DNA from: Phallusia mammillata
Lineage: Eukaryota > Chordata > Ascidiacea > Phlebobranchia > Ascidiidae
NCBI GenBank assembly: GCA_003260075.1
Contig: QLIY01000189.1
Coordinates: 1 to 64,000, forward strand
DNA: 64,000 nucleotides
Direction of reading: 5' to 3'
Both the position numbers and the translations under genes were made by a program. Below the pieces are notes generated by a model. It was not told the origin of the DNA. It searched no databases and saw nothing but the letters and a program-made list of their open reading frames with translations. This document shows positions 1 to 13,859 of this stretch, piece by piece; positions within the stretch are counted from its first letter, which is position 1; the number at the start of each line of letters is the position of its first letter.

Positions 1-44
1 TGGGGGTGCTGCAGCTCCGCAGCCCCCTCGCACGAGCCGCCCCT
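1..44. repeat. end of an interspersed repeat cut by the window edge
   Basis: The first 44 bases are GC-rich, unlike the AT-rich surroundings, and end in CCGCCCCTG, which resembles the inverted terminus of hAT-type elements seen elsewhere in the window (ends of the form CCCCTG). The other end would lie outside the window. Between here and the first coding exon at 616 I see no gene. Confidence 0.3.
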
Positions 45-615
45 GATGTATAGGATGATTGCAAAAGCATTAGAAACCAAGTTTTATGGACCGCATCTAT
101 GCTGTCATATAAGTACGAGTGTCCTTTACTATAGTCTTGCTACTTTAATCTCACATTCTTCTATTCTGCAAATTTTACCAAGTTAAAGGAATACTCCTGA
201 CAGTGCAGCGTGCAAAAGTTAGCAACGCCCTCAAATTTTTGCAAAGTCTTTACATGTACAATGGGCTTGAATCGTTACATTAAATATGACAAAAAAACGG
301 AAAGCGACATAGCAAATTGACTTGAGAATTTCGAAAAAAATTTTACAAGGAGATTTTAGACACGAATACTCACAAGTCTGCACACATAAATCGAAAAATG
401 ACGCATTAAGAAATATGTTTTCTATGGGAGTATACTGAGAGAGACAAGGGTTTTGGAGAGGAAGGTGGTTTGTCATGTGCTTTCACTTTGTTTTGCATCT
501 TCGGAAATCGGGTTTTCTGGCCAGTTATAAACATGCATTTTTTGTTTTCAATTAATAGAGATATCTAGGGAAGTCCTGTTAAAAAAGGGACATACCCGAT
601 TATTCTGTTCGAGCT

Positions 616-3600
616 ATGTACTCACAACATGTAAGAAGCAGACATAATATCCAACAACCTTCCCAACAGCCAGTGGATGGGCGCCTTCCAACAAACCCTC
701 AACCGTATCCTTTCATTAGTCAAGCTTTATTTCACCCTGATGTAATTAAAGAGTATGTACACTGTAATTACACATTAAAAAATGTTTATTTATTCTGTTC
801 TAACATTGTTTAATAGTTTAACTTGTCAAAAATATATCAGCCGTTTTTAAGTACTTGCAATAACTGTGTTTATAAAGATTGTTTTTCAGCAATTGAATGG
901 TACCGAATATGATTAAGTATAGTTCAAGTGGAAGACTGCAGTTTGTCAGTTTAAGCTCATGCAAATATGAAAATTATCACAGTTTCTAACCATTTTGAAT
1001 GTTTTTTGTAAAAACGCACTGTCAGCATCTTTTGTGTTCAAACTTCACAAAATGGTAAACCAATCAGTGTTTGTGTATGTGGATTCAGAATTCCTCAGGT
1101 TAAATCGGTTTTGCCATCCCAATTTCTTTGTCATCATAGTAATAAGTTGTCGGTTGCCGCCCTAAAGTAAGACAGCAGACACAAAACTGTGCATTACTTT
1201 TTGCTTGTGTAAATTTTCTGTAAAGAGAATAGTAACATAAAGTATGTTGTCTTCATACAGCTTATTTTGCTTTTTTAGTTTGAATGTTTAAATTTTAATG
1301 GGAATAATATATACTTCATAACTTAGGGCATGAAGAAAACCAAACTACAAAAATGTGAAGCTCGATTTTAGAGGAAAATTTTTTAGGATTTTTTGTTAAG
1401 CTAATACCAAGAAAAACAGATTTATGTCTAACTTTAGTACATACATCTTACCAATGCTTACAGTGTGGAAGAAAATAAACCATAAAACATTATGTAACTC
1501 TGTCAGAGGCAATCACTTAATATGTATAGTTGGTTCTGTATTAGTGATGGGACGAGTACCCGGTACTCGGTATCGATGGTATCGAACGATTTCAGTGGTA
1601 TCGATACTCGTACTCGGTATCGAAATATTTTGCCTCAGTTTTCGATACCAACGTGCGAGTACCAAAGGCCGATTTACACCATAAGAATACGGGCAACTTT
1701 ATGCCAATATTTGCTTCGGACAGNTTACACAAGAATCAGACCAATTTTCACCATGCGTTATATGTTTTTGTCAAACCCTTACATAGCAAATACTGTTGAT
1801 TTCAATCACAGTTGGGGGGGGGGCTTGCCTGTCAAAGTTTGCAGTGCTTAGTTTGGCTGGAGCTATTGAAGTGTTAAATATGTTTACTTAGTTAATTTAC
1901 CCAAATATATAATCATTTGATAGAACTAGTATATATGTATACGGGATGCTCAATGTATTTTTTGCAATTTTTACACATTAATTTTTGGATAATTATTTGA
2001 ATAGCATTAGCATTCCAACTTTATTTTTTTATTGTGATGTTATGCTGTAACAAATGTTTCGATAGTGCAAAAGTTTGTTTTTGTCCCTTAAAGTTGTTTC
2101 GGTTTGACACCTCTGGTTTAAATTATTTGTACAAAATGTTTTTGTAATATCTGCTTCAAGTTCAATTAAGTTCAGATAGGTAACAGTGCAAAAATATCTT
2201 CGATGCAAACACTTTTCATATATATATATACCTTTAATGTTTAAAACAGTTGTCACAAATATATCACAAACGAGTTTGTCTCAAATAGACAGTTACAGTA
2301 TCCTGTGCCGAGCCGTTTCTTTCCGTTGCAAAACTGTGTGTATGGTTAATGATCCAGTTCATGTTTAATTAAGTTACAGTATTTGCATACATGGTTGGGC
2401 TTTAATATTACCAATGAGATGCTTGGTTTCCTTTGTGGACACGAAATCTGATTATTTGCTTATTGTTTTATATGTTTTCATACCAAACTCATTTTTATGT
2501 TTTTGTTCCATACAAAGTTTCCCTTAACAACCTGTCTTAGCATTCCACACCCAACTGGAATATCACCCCACCCTCCACGTGAGTACTTGTTGTACTGTAG
2601 TTTTAAGTTTTTTTTAATGTGATCAGGACAAATGTGGAATAATATTATTTTGATTTAAGCATATCTAGCTGATTTAAAAAATATGAAGTGCAAAAGTTTA
2701 ATTGTTTGTGTCTCTATTACATTATTAACAAAAAAATATGAATGCCTTATCTTATTGGAATAGGTTACTTAGTTTAGCCATATAACCATACATGTATAAA
2801 TACTTTTTCCCTCCATGTTTGTTAGACAAGAGACCATTCTTAATCCCATTATAAGGGAGTATGTGACATTAACTTCAACTGTTCTATTTTTGAAGGTGGA
2901 TTTTCAAATGCAGGAGGAGCTCGTAGCTTTCCGACTTACTCAGTGAGTTTTGCCACTGTTATACTCATTTCATAACATAACATTTGTTAGTTTTTAGTAT
3001 GATGGTATGATAAAAAACTAAATCCATCAAACCCCTAGGCCTAAACAAACAGTTTATTCCAATTTCGCTGCCACTTGGATTTTTAACCAAACATTTATTT
3101 TATTACATGTTTTCATCTGTTTTGGAAATGTTAGTGTTACCATAGGTGCTGCACATAAGTATGTCAGGTAACACAGTAAAAACTTTGGATTTGTTGCTTA
3201 CGCAAGAATCAGACCAATTTTCACCATGCGTTATATGGTTTTGTCAAACCCTTACATAGCAAATACTGTTGATTTCAATCACAGTTATTCTATCACAACC
3301 AATTTATTGTTTAAATGAATTACAATTGTGCAGTGGCCTGCAGCTTTGGAATTGAAACCTATGCATAATGGTAAAACCAACTACTGTTTTTTCTACTGGT
3401 GTTTTTACGAAGAGAGGCATTTCTGTAATGTTAAATTTGGTGTTACTGTGCACCAACATGCATTCATTTGCAGCAGAACCTAAGTCATATGGCAGAATGG
3501 CATTGTGTGAAGCTTATAAACTGCAAGCTTTAATGTAGTTTCAACATAGTGGTAAAAAAGATTCTGTGTATATTATGACAATGTGTGGCTTACCCCCCAA

Positions 3601-6600
3601 AAACTCTAGAGCCTATGTATGTTACAGTAACATTTTGCATTCCTTAATCTTCAAATAAAAACTACTTGCAGCCTGGACAATCGCCACATCAAAGTGGCCA
3701 ATATTTCGCATCTCCTGCCAACACAAATGATATAAACCGAGCACATGTAGTGGCTTCAGCTCCTGCTCCAGTGAAACCTCATGGCAATGGAACACCACAA
3801 CCTTATTACTTCTCAACACCAATGCCGCAGTACCAACAAGCGGCACAGGTAACTTGGAAACCAAATCTGCATGCTAGAAATCATTACCCCAGTACTCAGC
3901 TCTGAGCTTTGTATTACTTGTTTTTTAATACTTTATTTTCAAGCATTAAAAATGATACTGGGTTTTGGACTATAATGTGCTTAATCTCTTTAACTAAGCC
4001 AGAGATCAAACAAAAGCCCTCACTAAATATATGTATGCTAAACTTATGATGCAGGTTGTGAAACATTTTTTTAGCATGTATGGGGGGGGGGCCTCTTTAA
4101 CTAAGCCAGAGATCAAACAAAAGCCCTCACTAAATATATATTATATATGCTAAACTTATGATGCAGGTTGTGAAACATTTTTTTAGCATGTATAATAGTT
4201 TCAACATATGAATTTACCTTTATAGTATACATATGTATAAATAGTCAAGATTAGGTATATATTGGCAGTTTATGGGGGTTGATCAAAGTGGGACATTCAT
4301 GCCTACAAATAGTGTGCATGAATTAAACTATGTTTAAAGCGACCTGGCAGATGCAGCTGTGCCAATATAACAATGTTTGTTTCTTTGTTGACCTGGTACT
4401 TAAATAACCGTTTAATGAAATTAAAACACACACACACACATATATAGAGATATATATTCTGAACAGTAATAACACCAGGCTACCACAAGTAATAACAGTG
4501 TAAAACTATAGAAAGTTGCCTGACCTTATCAATATATGTACTCACTGTTTTTTTTTTCAACCCTTGAATGCCAATAACTATAAGGATGACATGTGTGCAA
4601 CTTGTGCAGGCATTACGAGACAGGGGGGGGGGCAACACTTTAATGCCATTAACTATAAGGATGACATGTGTGCAACTTGTGCAGGCATTACGAGACAATA
4701 TTTTCTCAGTAGTGTTAAAAATTAAGCAAAAATGAATGCCTGCAGTTTATATCTACACTTTGTGATTTGTTTTATGGTCAACTTGTACACTTGTTAAGAT
4801 GCCTCCGAATTACAATCCACCAGTAACGAAGTTCTCACAGCAGACTGGTCCTACTACTCAGTTTCCACAAAATGTTCCACAAAACACTCCTCCGCCACCA
4901 CCTCCAGTGATGCATAGTTTTCTTCCTTATCAAAGAGTCAGTATATACACACTTTTTATTGCAAGGTGCAACTAGGGATTGTACGAGCTGTTTGGTGTTA
5001 GCAAATAGTATGTAATGTTGTTTGGAAGTTTACAAGGAAATTAAACCACAGAAAAAAATTATATGTGTCATTTTACCAATATATTGCACTTAGATTTGTC
5101 TTCCTATAATGACAAAATGAATGTACTATTTTTTTTTACATAACAAACAATTTAGGGTAATAAAGTTTGTTGTTGCCACAACTAGATTTGTGCCATTTTT
5201 TGAAACATATATTATATATATGTAATTTTTTAGATGGCCAAGAAACTTATTAAATATTTTTTAAATGCACCTTTCTGGTTTACATATTTGGGGGGGGGGG
5301 CTTTTGTATTGACACTGACCAGCAAAGTGTGCACCAGGTTTTTAATCTAAAAAATAGAAACATTATTGGAATTAAAGTTAATTTTGTTTGTATATTTATG
5401 CAATGTTTAAGTGTACATGTTAGAGATAGACCAATAGGATTTTTCAGGTATATCAATTATCAGTAGTTAAGTAAGCCAACAATCGATATTTATGGGTCCT
5501 GAATAGGGTTTTTAATTCTAAAATTTGTTTTTTCAGAGGTTTATGTGGGGGGGGGGTTTATGTGAAGGACGTCTACATTGTTTATACAGCTACTATAAGT
5601 AGATCAATAACTGTTTTTAGTACTTAACATTTTACTTTTTGTGTAATTTTTCATGATTTTTTTTCTGACAAAAACTGATGATGCTTTTTAAATACGCTAA
5701 ATTATTATATCAGTTTTGTAAACATAAGATCACACTGACACTAAATGTATACCAATACTTTTCACATTTTTCAGATACAATGTATTATTTCATCAGTTAC
5801 CACACAATACCATTTGTTATTGCTACATAATAAGATATTTGTTACTAAAATTCCACTGAACCCATATCTATACCTGACAATTAACAATATAATTGTGATA
5901 ACTACCTAACACATTCATAAATTGAACGAACAAAGCACTCTTTCTTTACCAAGTGTGGTAAAGAAACCAGCATTTAACAGAAAAAGTGTCCCTTTTATAC
6001 AAATAATGTATACTGACGTGCTGCTGGATAGTATGTAGGAGAAGTTGCTGCAAGTTGTGAATGTCCTGTATTAATCACTTGGTTCGGTGGGTTAGGCGAC
6101 ATAAACCTCTGAAAAAACAAATTTTAGAATTAAAAACCCTATTCAGAATCTAAAATATCGATTGTTGGCTTACTTAACTACTGATAATTGATATACCTGA
6201 AANAATTTTAGGAGTGCCCTTTTCAGGTTTTGGAAACAAGCCATTTCGTCAGCTGCTTACTCTTGAAATGTAGCATAACGTTCTGTAACACAAATGTGGC
6301 AACACAGTTTCATAACATTGTTTTAGTGTATGCATTATTGGGGGTGTCCTTTATAAAGGAGACATATTTACGTTTTAAATTATATTACAATGCCATTTAT
6401 CACTTTTTGTTTTGTGTTACAAACCATAAGACACTTGTGTACAACTGCTTTAAATTAAACAGCACAGTTATGTATGTGGTCTTTTTAACTAACCCAATCA
6501 CGCCTAAATCAATGCCTATTTGATATAGTCGCCTTTGTTGTTTTCAAATCTTTTTCAATTATAGTCAAGGAAAACCGTTTATTATTGAGAGAATATTATT

Positions 6601-9600
6601 GCATGGGAATAAAAAAAATGTTTGTTTGCAGAAACGATGTACCAAAGCCCAATGCCGCCTGTTTCATATCCAGGTTACGAGGTAAATGCATTTTATGACT
6701 GGTGTTATGCAATGCATATAAACAATATATGCTTTACTTACAGTCATATCAGAATCAAACTCCACAGCAAACTGTTATACAGCAATCTCAACCTCAAGTG
6801 CAGGTTGGTTGAAGAGATTTAAGCATTCACTTAATTATTTTTGTTCAGTGAAAAATGTTAAAAAATGAAAAACATCCTCACAAATTAAAGTTTCCATAAA
6901 AAAAAAATGCTTGCAGGCTGCCCCCACTCGGAAAAAAATTATTATCCGAGATCCAAACACTGGAATTGATGTGACAAATGATGTACTATCTAGTCGTGGG
7001 ACAGATCCTGCAGCTGGAAACACAAATTCTGTTCCAACACCTGTGTCAACCAGTAATGTATGTTTTGCCCAAAAAATTATATATGTACGTTAACACCAAA
7101 ATAACTTTAGGCGCTTTCAACGAGTTATGTACCAAGTTATATATTTTTTTTGTAAACAACATGTTTCTCACTTGACAAACCATTTCTGATCTAGTACATA
7201 TAGCATACAAAATAGTCTAGAAAAACTATAAAATAATGCAAACTTTTGATTTGAAAATTCCTACTTTTATCACTTTGCTGTAATCAAAAAAAATCATGAA
7301 AGTTAATCTGATGATCTGTTATCAAATTTTTTGCTGAACCTGAAAGATTACATTGCAACTTAAATGTTGAACTACAGCACAGCTGTTTATCACTATCTAC
7401 AAATGTATTGCTCTCATTAAAGCAATACTGTGAAATTTTAAAATTTATATTTTTTTGTATGTAACTTACTAGGTAAGCACACCAAAACCCCAAGATCAGA
7501 TATGTGCACAATTTGCTGCAAAAGTAGCTGCTGCTGCAAATCAACAGCCTCCTGCAGAAACCAAGGTAAATAAAAGTAAATTAAATTCACAGTTACATAT
7601 AAATATTGTTAATATTTTACTGCATACCAGGAACTGTTATATTAAAGCTGCTTTAAGAGAAGTAAAAAAAGTCAGCAATGATAGTATTAAAAGCACAATT
7701 TATAAATGTTGTACAAATCTGCAAGTACAACACATTGTTTTTTTCTTGAATAATGTTGATACATTTAGTTTTTCCTCTTTTTCTTACACATATTTTACTT
7801 TATTTAGGATAAAGTCCATGTTCCTGAAGGGCAAGTGGAGAAGGTTAATGAATTAGTAGAAGGACAGGTGATTATTGGTCTTCTCAAGCAGAGGACAAAT
7901 TGTTTTTATCATACTTTTTTTGTCTCATATTGGTTTGTGTTTTTTTTTTTACCAACTAAATGACAAAACTCCAATACATATTTACTGATGTATAGGTAAC
8001 AACCAATGCTTCCTCTCAAGTTGCACAGTTTGCTATTTAAGCCACCCTTTAATTAGTTGATGGCTAACAATAAGTTTATGTAATAAAATTTATATATTAT
8101 TCATAAATTTGAGGGATAATAGCAGTTTACATAAAATTGAAAGATACTAAAATCTATCCATTTTCTTAAAATTTTGGCACAGTGAATAATGTTTTCAAAA
8201 AACTAATATTAAATTTTGTTATGTAGGTGTCAAACAATGGGTCAGAGACTACACTGCCAGAGAAATTAAAAGACCCCACAGATTTAATACCTGCTCCTGA
8301 TGTAATAAAACCAAGTCAAACATCAGACATTGAACCAGCGGAGCAAGTAAACATTGCTCCCAAACCAGTTGCTTCTATCCCAACTAACACTTCCAGTCAT
8401 ACAGAAGTAAATGGGGCAAGCATAGATGTTCCCAAGACTGATGCAGCTGTAGAAGTCTTAAAAAGCGAGGCTGTGGAACAGTCAACAGGTGATATCAAAT
8501 CTGATGCAAGTAAAAAAGTCGTCCAAGAAACCGCACCTGTCCAAGAGCCCCAAAATGCTGCTTCAGATACACCTGAAGAGAAAAGTGATGTACAAACTAA
8601 TTTAAAAGATGACAAGGTTGATGTAAGTAATGGGGCTGCAAGTGATTATGTGAAAGAATCTGTTGCTCCACCTTCAATTGAAATTGTCCCTGCAACACCA
8701 CCAACTGCTGTGCTGGTTAAAGAGTCAAAAGTTGACAGCAGTGTTAAGAAAATTGTTGATCACAAAGTTGAAAGTGATGTAGTCCCTTCGGTCAATGAGA
8801 ACTTGTCAAATTCAAAAGAGGAAACTCCGTCCCAGGTAATTTACATAAAACAGTATAAGTTGACTGTAAGTTAAGTAGTTAGTAGTAATCAAACATTTCA
8901 ATGTTCCAATTTAACTTTACAGGACAGTGTGCAAGACATTTCACAAGACGTGAAGGTAGAAACTCCTGGTCTGGTGAATAATGTCCAGCAAAATGAAGTT
9001 GAACCTAAAGTTGCAGAACAGGAAGAAGGTATACAACAGGGTATATAAAACTACAAGGAAACATTTTTGATCAAAAACTGTTGTGTTGCATTTTTAGATC
9101 AAGCTGATGTTAATGATAAGAAAGTGTATGACAGAACTTTCCTTATGCAGTTCCGTTTCCACAATACGTCCATGGAAAAACCAAGGGATTTGCCCACTAT
9201 TGAGGACATTATTATGGACAGGGGGGGGGGGGATTGTGTTCTGTGTATATACTGTTATAGCTGGTATGGGGCTTTACTCAATAATGCAGCATACTTTTTA
9301 CCATTCTATACAGCATTTTCTCTTTGTCTTTTGAAAAGATTTTGGTTTAGCAGTATAAGGATTTCCTTAAATGTTTACTGCTTGTGAATTCAGTTTTTAT
9401 TGTTTAATACCAGAATGGAACCAACAAATATACCACAACATACATTCAATTTATAAAAGTACTAGAGTATTTACCTGATTTTTGTTTTGACATTGTAGCT
9501 TAGTGTGGTGTTTCAAATATATAAACCTTCAATTCCCCTTGCACATATTTGTGTGGTGTTGTTGCATGTTGTAATTTATACTTTGTGAAAATGTAATTTT

Positions 9601-10517
9601 TGTTGTTAGCCTTTACCCAAATCAAGTGTTTCTAATGCAATGCCTTCTCTTGGTGATGGTATGTACCGAGGTGGAGATCGTCCTGGTTCTGATTTTACTC
9701 CAAAATATATGTCAAGCGGTGGTGGCGGTGGACATGGAAGGGTAATTTGTTACAAAATATACTTTTGTATGGTGTGTAGGTTTGCAATTTGGCAAAACAA
9801 AATGACTCTTCTATTCTGTTTTTGTTACATTGCAAAGATCCATAATTTTAAAAAATACGGTAAACCTTGGTAAAACGGATTCGGTTAGTCCGGACCTTCG
9901 CCTGTTACATATTACAGAATACTAGAGGTACAAATGATTTGTAATGTGGTAAGGCTTTTACTAATCGACATCAGTTAATCCGGATCTTCGCCTTATCCAT
10001 ACCAGTTTTTTGGTCCTAAAGGATTAGGATTACTCAAGGTTTACTGTATAAGTAAAAAATGCTTTCCAACTTACAAATTAACTTTGCTTTTGTATTCTCA
10101 CATGTGCTGCATTGAAGCAGTACTTAGGTCTATGTGCTTGAAAATTGGTTTGGTGTTTACCTTTATATGCAAACTATCACAACAGGAAAAACGCCTTGTG
10201 GGCAAAAAGCAAATGTGTGTCATGAATTTAGACTTCCTCAAGAGGAATGAGGTCTGTTCAACAAAGATCTGGGGGATATGGTGGACATGGTGGTGCACCA
10301 AAACCTACCAAGAAAATTTCAATACAGCGAGAACCAGACCTGAATCGAACTGAAAATGCATGGAAACCGAGCAAGGTTGATGCTGGAAATGAAAGTCATT
10401 CAGAAGAGGAAACAAAAACTGCAGTAAGTCTCTTTTTATATAACTTCATGTGTCAGTAATACAGACTTTCAAACAGGACACCTAAGGTAAAGGTTTATTA
10501 TGCAGGCTGTATACAGC

Positions 10518-10551
<34 letters not shown>

Positions 10552-13500
10552 AAGACAAAAAACAACAATTTATTTTGTTTTGGAAATACCAAAATATTGT
10601 TAGCAAAATGCTGTGTCGGTATGAAAAAACAAAATTTAAGGTAGTGAAGTCTGGTTCAATTTACAGTGTATAAAGATGAAGTGTGTAGTTTCATGATTAA
10701 ATATTTTTTTTTGCTGCTACTTTGTTATTGGTGTGCTAAATCTGTATTTTGTTGGTACTTGTTAAATGTTTGCTCTGAAATTTGCAGGATATTCTTCGAC
10801 GAGTGCGTGCCATTCTTAACAAACTGACACCTCAGAAATTTCAACCACTAATGGAAAAACTCCAGGCTCTTGAAATCAACACAGAAGTTCGATTGCGTGG
10901 TGTAATTGATTTGATATTCGAAAAGGTTTTTACCCAACTAAATGCAATGTATTTATATTTTTAAAATTTCGTTTTTACACAACCAATATCTTTAGGCAAT
11001 TGATGAGCCCAACTTCTGTGAAGCTTATGCAAACATGTGTCGTACAATGTCTCAAGTGCGAATTGCTACTTCATCTGCTGCTAATCCTGGCTCAACTGTT
11101 GAATTTCGAAAAATACTTTTGACAAGATGTCAACGTGAATTCGAAAAAGACAGAGCAAATGAGGAAGCACTAAAAGTTTTGCGAGAAAAGTTTGAAAACG
11201 CCTCTGCCCAGGTAAAACAAGCACTGAATTGTTCTATTTTAAATTTGAATTAGTTTATAGATTCAGGAAAGTGATCCTGTTGAAATGTGTCATTGACATT
11301 CTTGCCATGTGGAGTGTATATAGACACTAGGGATGCCAAGCCGAGCCGAGCCAGAACCTGAGTACTTGGTACTAAGCATCACTGTTTTTTATGCTCAATG
11401 CTTGGCCAAGCAGTTGCACAAACTGAACCGAGCATTTAATTCGCATATTCATGCCCTGCTAACATACAAAACTAGTGTTTGAAAGGGTATCCAAGAACAA
11501 AAATTACTGTTTATTTAAATGTGTTAGATGGTGGAAACACGCTTACAGCTTAATACACTGCTGGTGACATAGTTTTTGCTGGAAAAGCAACAATACTCGC
11601 AGGGAATTGGGAATGTTTGTGATGTCACAATGCACCGAGCGTGCTCAACCGAGCAATAACAATGCCAGTTTTGGCCCGTCCCTAATGTATATCATTAAGT
11701 AATACTTAATGTGCAAGTGCAATTATGAGCTATGCTATCATTCAGTCCAAAACTGTGTCACCCCTTTTTCCACAAATTGTGTTTTATTTCTTCTTAACTG
11801 TAAAAACGTCTCATTGTATCATAATCGAACAATGATCACCATAATTATTTAGGAAAAGCCTGTGATTAAAGAAGAGCTTGATTTGGCTGAAACAAAAGAG
11901 AGAAGACGAATGTTAGGAAATATTCGATTTATTGGAGAGTTATTTAAACTTTCTATGCTGACTGAAACAATTATGCACAACTGCATTATGGCACTGTTCA
12001 GAGGAAAAGATGAAGATTCACTTGAAAGTTTGTGTAGACTTTTGACAACAATTGGAAAGGATCTTGACCATGATAAGGGAAAGGTAATTATGGAGTATAT
12101 GTATATCCCATAACTTTACCCCTAAAGTGGAAAAAGTTTTTTTTTTAAGTTATGAAAACGTTGGCTAACATTGGACCCAATAAAAACTAGAATAGTGCTT
12201 TCCCTATATATTGCCAGTTTATATATACTCATATTTAACGATGTATCACATATACCATTTACTATATTTATAATGGATATATATTTGACACCTACATTTC
12301 ATTGGGTCCCTATTTTTTTCCTGGCACTTTATAACATAATTGTTTCTGCAAGCATAATCTAATGGTTCCCCACACATATGCATATGCGATTTGGTAACAG
12401 TAAAAATAGGGCACAATCATTGTTAGATATTTACCAATTTACTATACACATCATTTGATCTACACATATGATTGTTTTTGCAAGCAAAANAAACGAATGG
12501 GTCCCCACACACGCACTTGTGCGGATTTATGGTAAACAAACATCCTGGTTATTTTTAGATTCTTAAGGAAAAACTTAACCAACTTTAGCCTTAACCCAAC
12601 TTTAAAAGTTTTGTCCGTATTCTTTTTGCATCATTATTGTCATATAATTACAAAAAAACAGTAAATAAGAACAGGAAAAATACTTTCAATTTAATCTCAT
12701 GCTTTGACCTTGATATTGTCGTTCAAGGTCAGTTTTTAAACACAATTTTCCAAAACTGAAAATGTGCTTGATAACTTAATAAAACGACATAGCATAGCTG
12801 CGCAAAAACAGCTGATTTCTAATCACCAACACGACTGTCTCGTAAAACGTCCGTCCGGACGTCAAGCTGAGCACTCCCGCTGCATTCACCCGCCTTAATC
12901 TTAAACAAGTGAATTCTGAGCACTCCCGCTGCATTCACCCGCCTTAATCGTAAACAAGTGAAAAACTACCTTGAGAGTTGAGACTTCTATCTGACTGAAA
13001 GTGTACACATATTATGGGCTGTAAAAGTAACTATGTGGCCGATTAAGGCAAATTTTTAAATACTAAACGAATAACCTACTGCAAACAATTGTTTAACATT
13101 TCAGCACATTAGGGCTTGTATTTCTGGCCTAAAANTTAAGGCAAATTTTTAAATACTAAACGAATAACCTACTGCAAACAATTGTTTAACATTTCAGCAC
13201 ATTAGGGCTTATATTTCTGGCCTAAAACTTATAATTTGGGGGTTTAAGGGGTAAAAATGGGTGAATCCAATAAAAACAAAATTCTTTAGAATAGCTTACA
13301 TTGCACCAACCAAAAAAGCATGTAACCCTCAGATTATGTACTTGGGTCAGTACAGCCATTTTTATTTTTTTCGTTTTGGGGGCCTGTGGGTGAACCGCTC
13401 GGTCGTTTGGGGTCAAACTTCAGGAGGATCGAATTCGGAACAATAACTAACATCTGTGCAAATTTGAATAAATTTAAATCACTCTTTCTTGACCAAACGC

Positions 13501-13791
13501 ATTTAACAAACCAGCGTTAGACAGAAACGAATATTTTGGGGTTTAAGGGGTGAAAATGGGTAAATCTTTTTTTAAGGTACAAAATTCTTTGAAATGCCTT
13601 ATATTGCACCAAACAACAAAGCATATAACTCCTGAATGAAGTACTTTAGCAAGTATAGCCGTTTTAAAAACTTCACGATTTGGGGGGCTGTGAGTGAACC
13701 GAGGGATCAAACGGGGTCAAAATTCACATTCACCATATTTAGATCAATATCTATAATGTGTGTAAATTTAAAAAAGTTTAAACCATTCTTT

Positions 13792-13859
<68 letters not shown>

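Noticed and set aside
231..476. Minus-strand ORF of 81 codons at the left edge
   Set aside because: No splice, start or composition support and no recognisable domain; it lies in AT-rich sequence upstream of eIF4G.
4516..4725. Peptide with a perfectly repeated 16-residue unit ([16 protein letters not shown])
   Set aside because: The repetition comes from the duplicated DNA around a ten-G tract inside an intron, most likely an assembly artefact.
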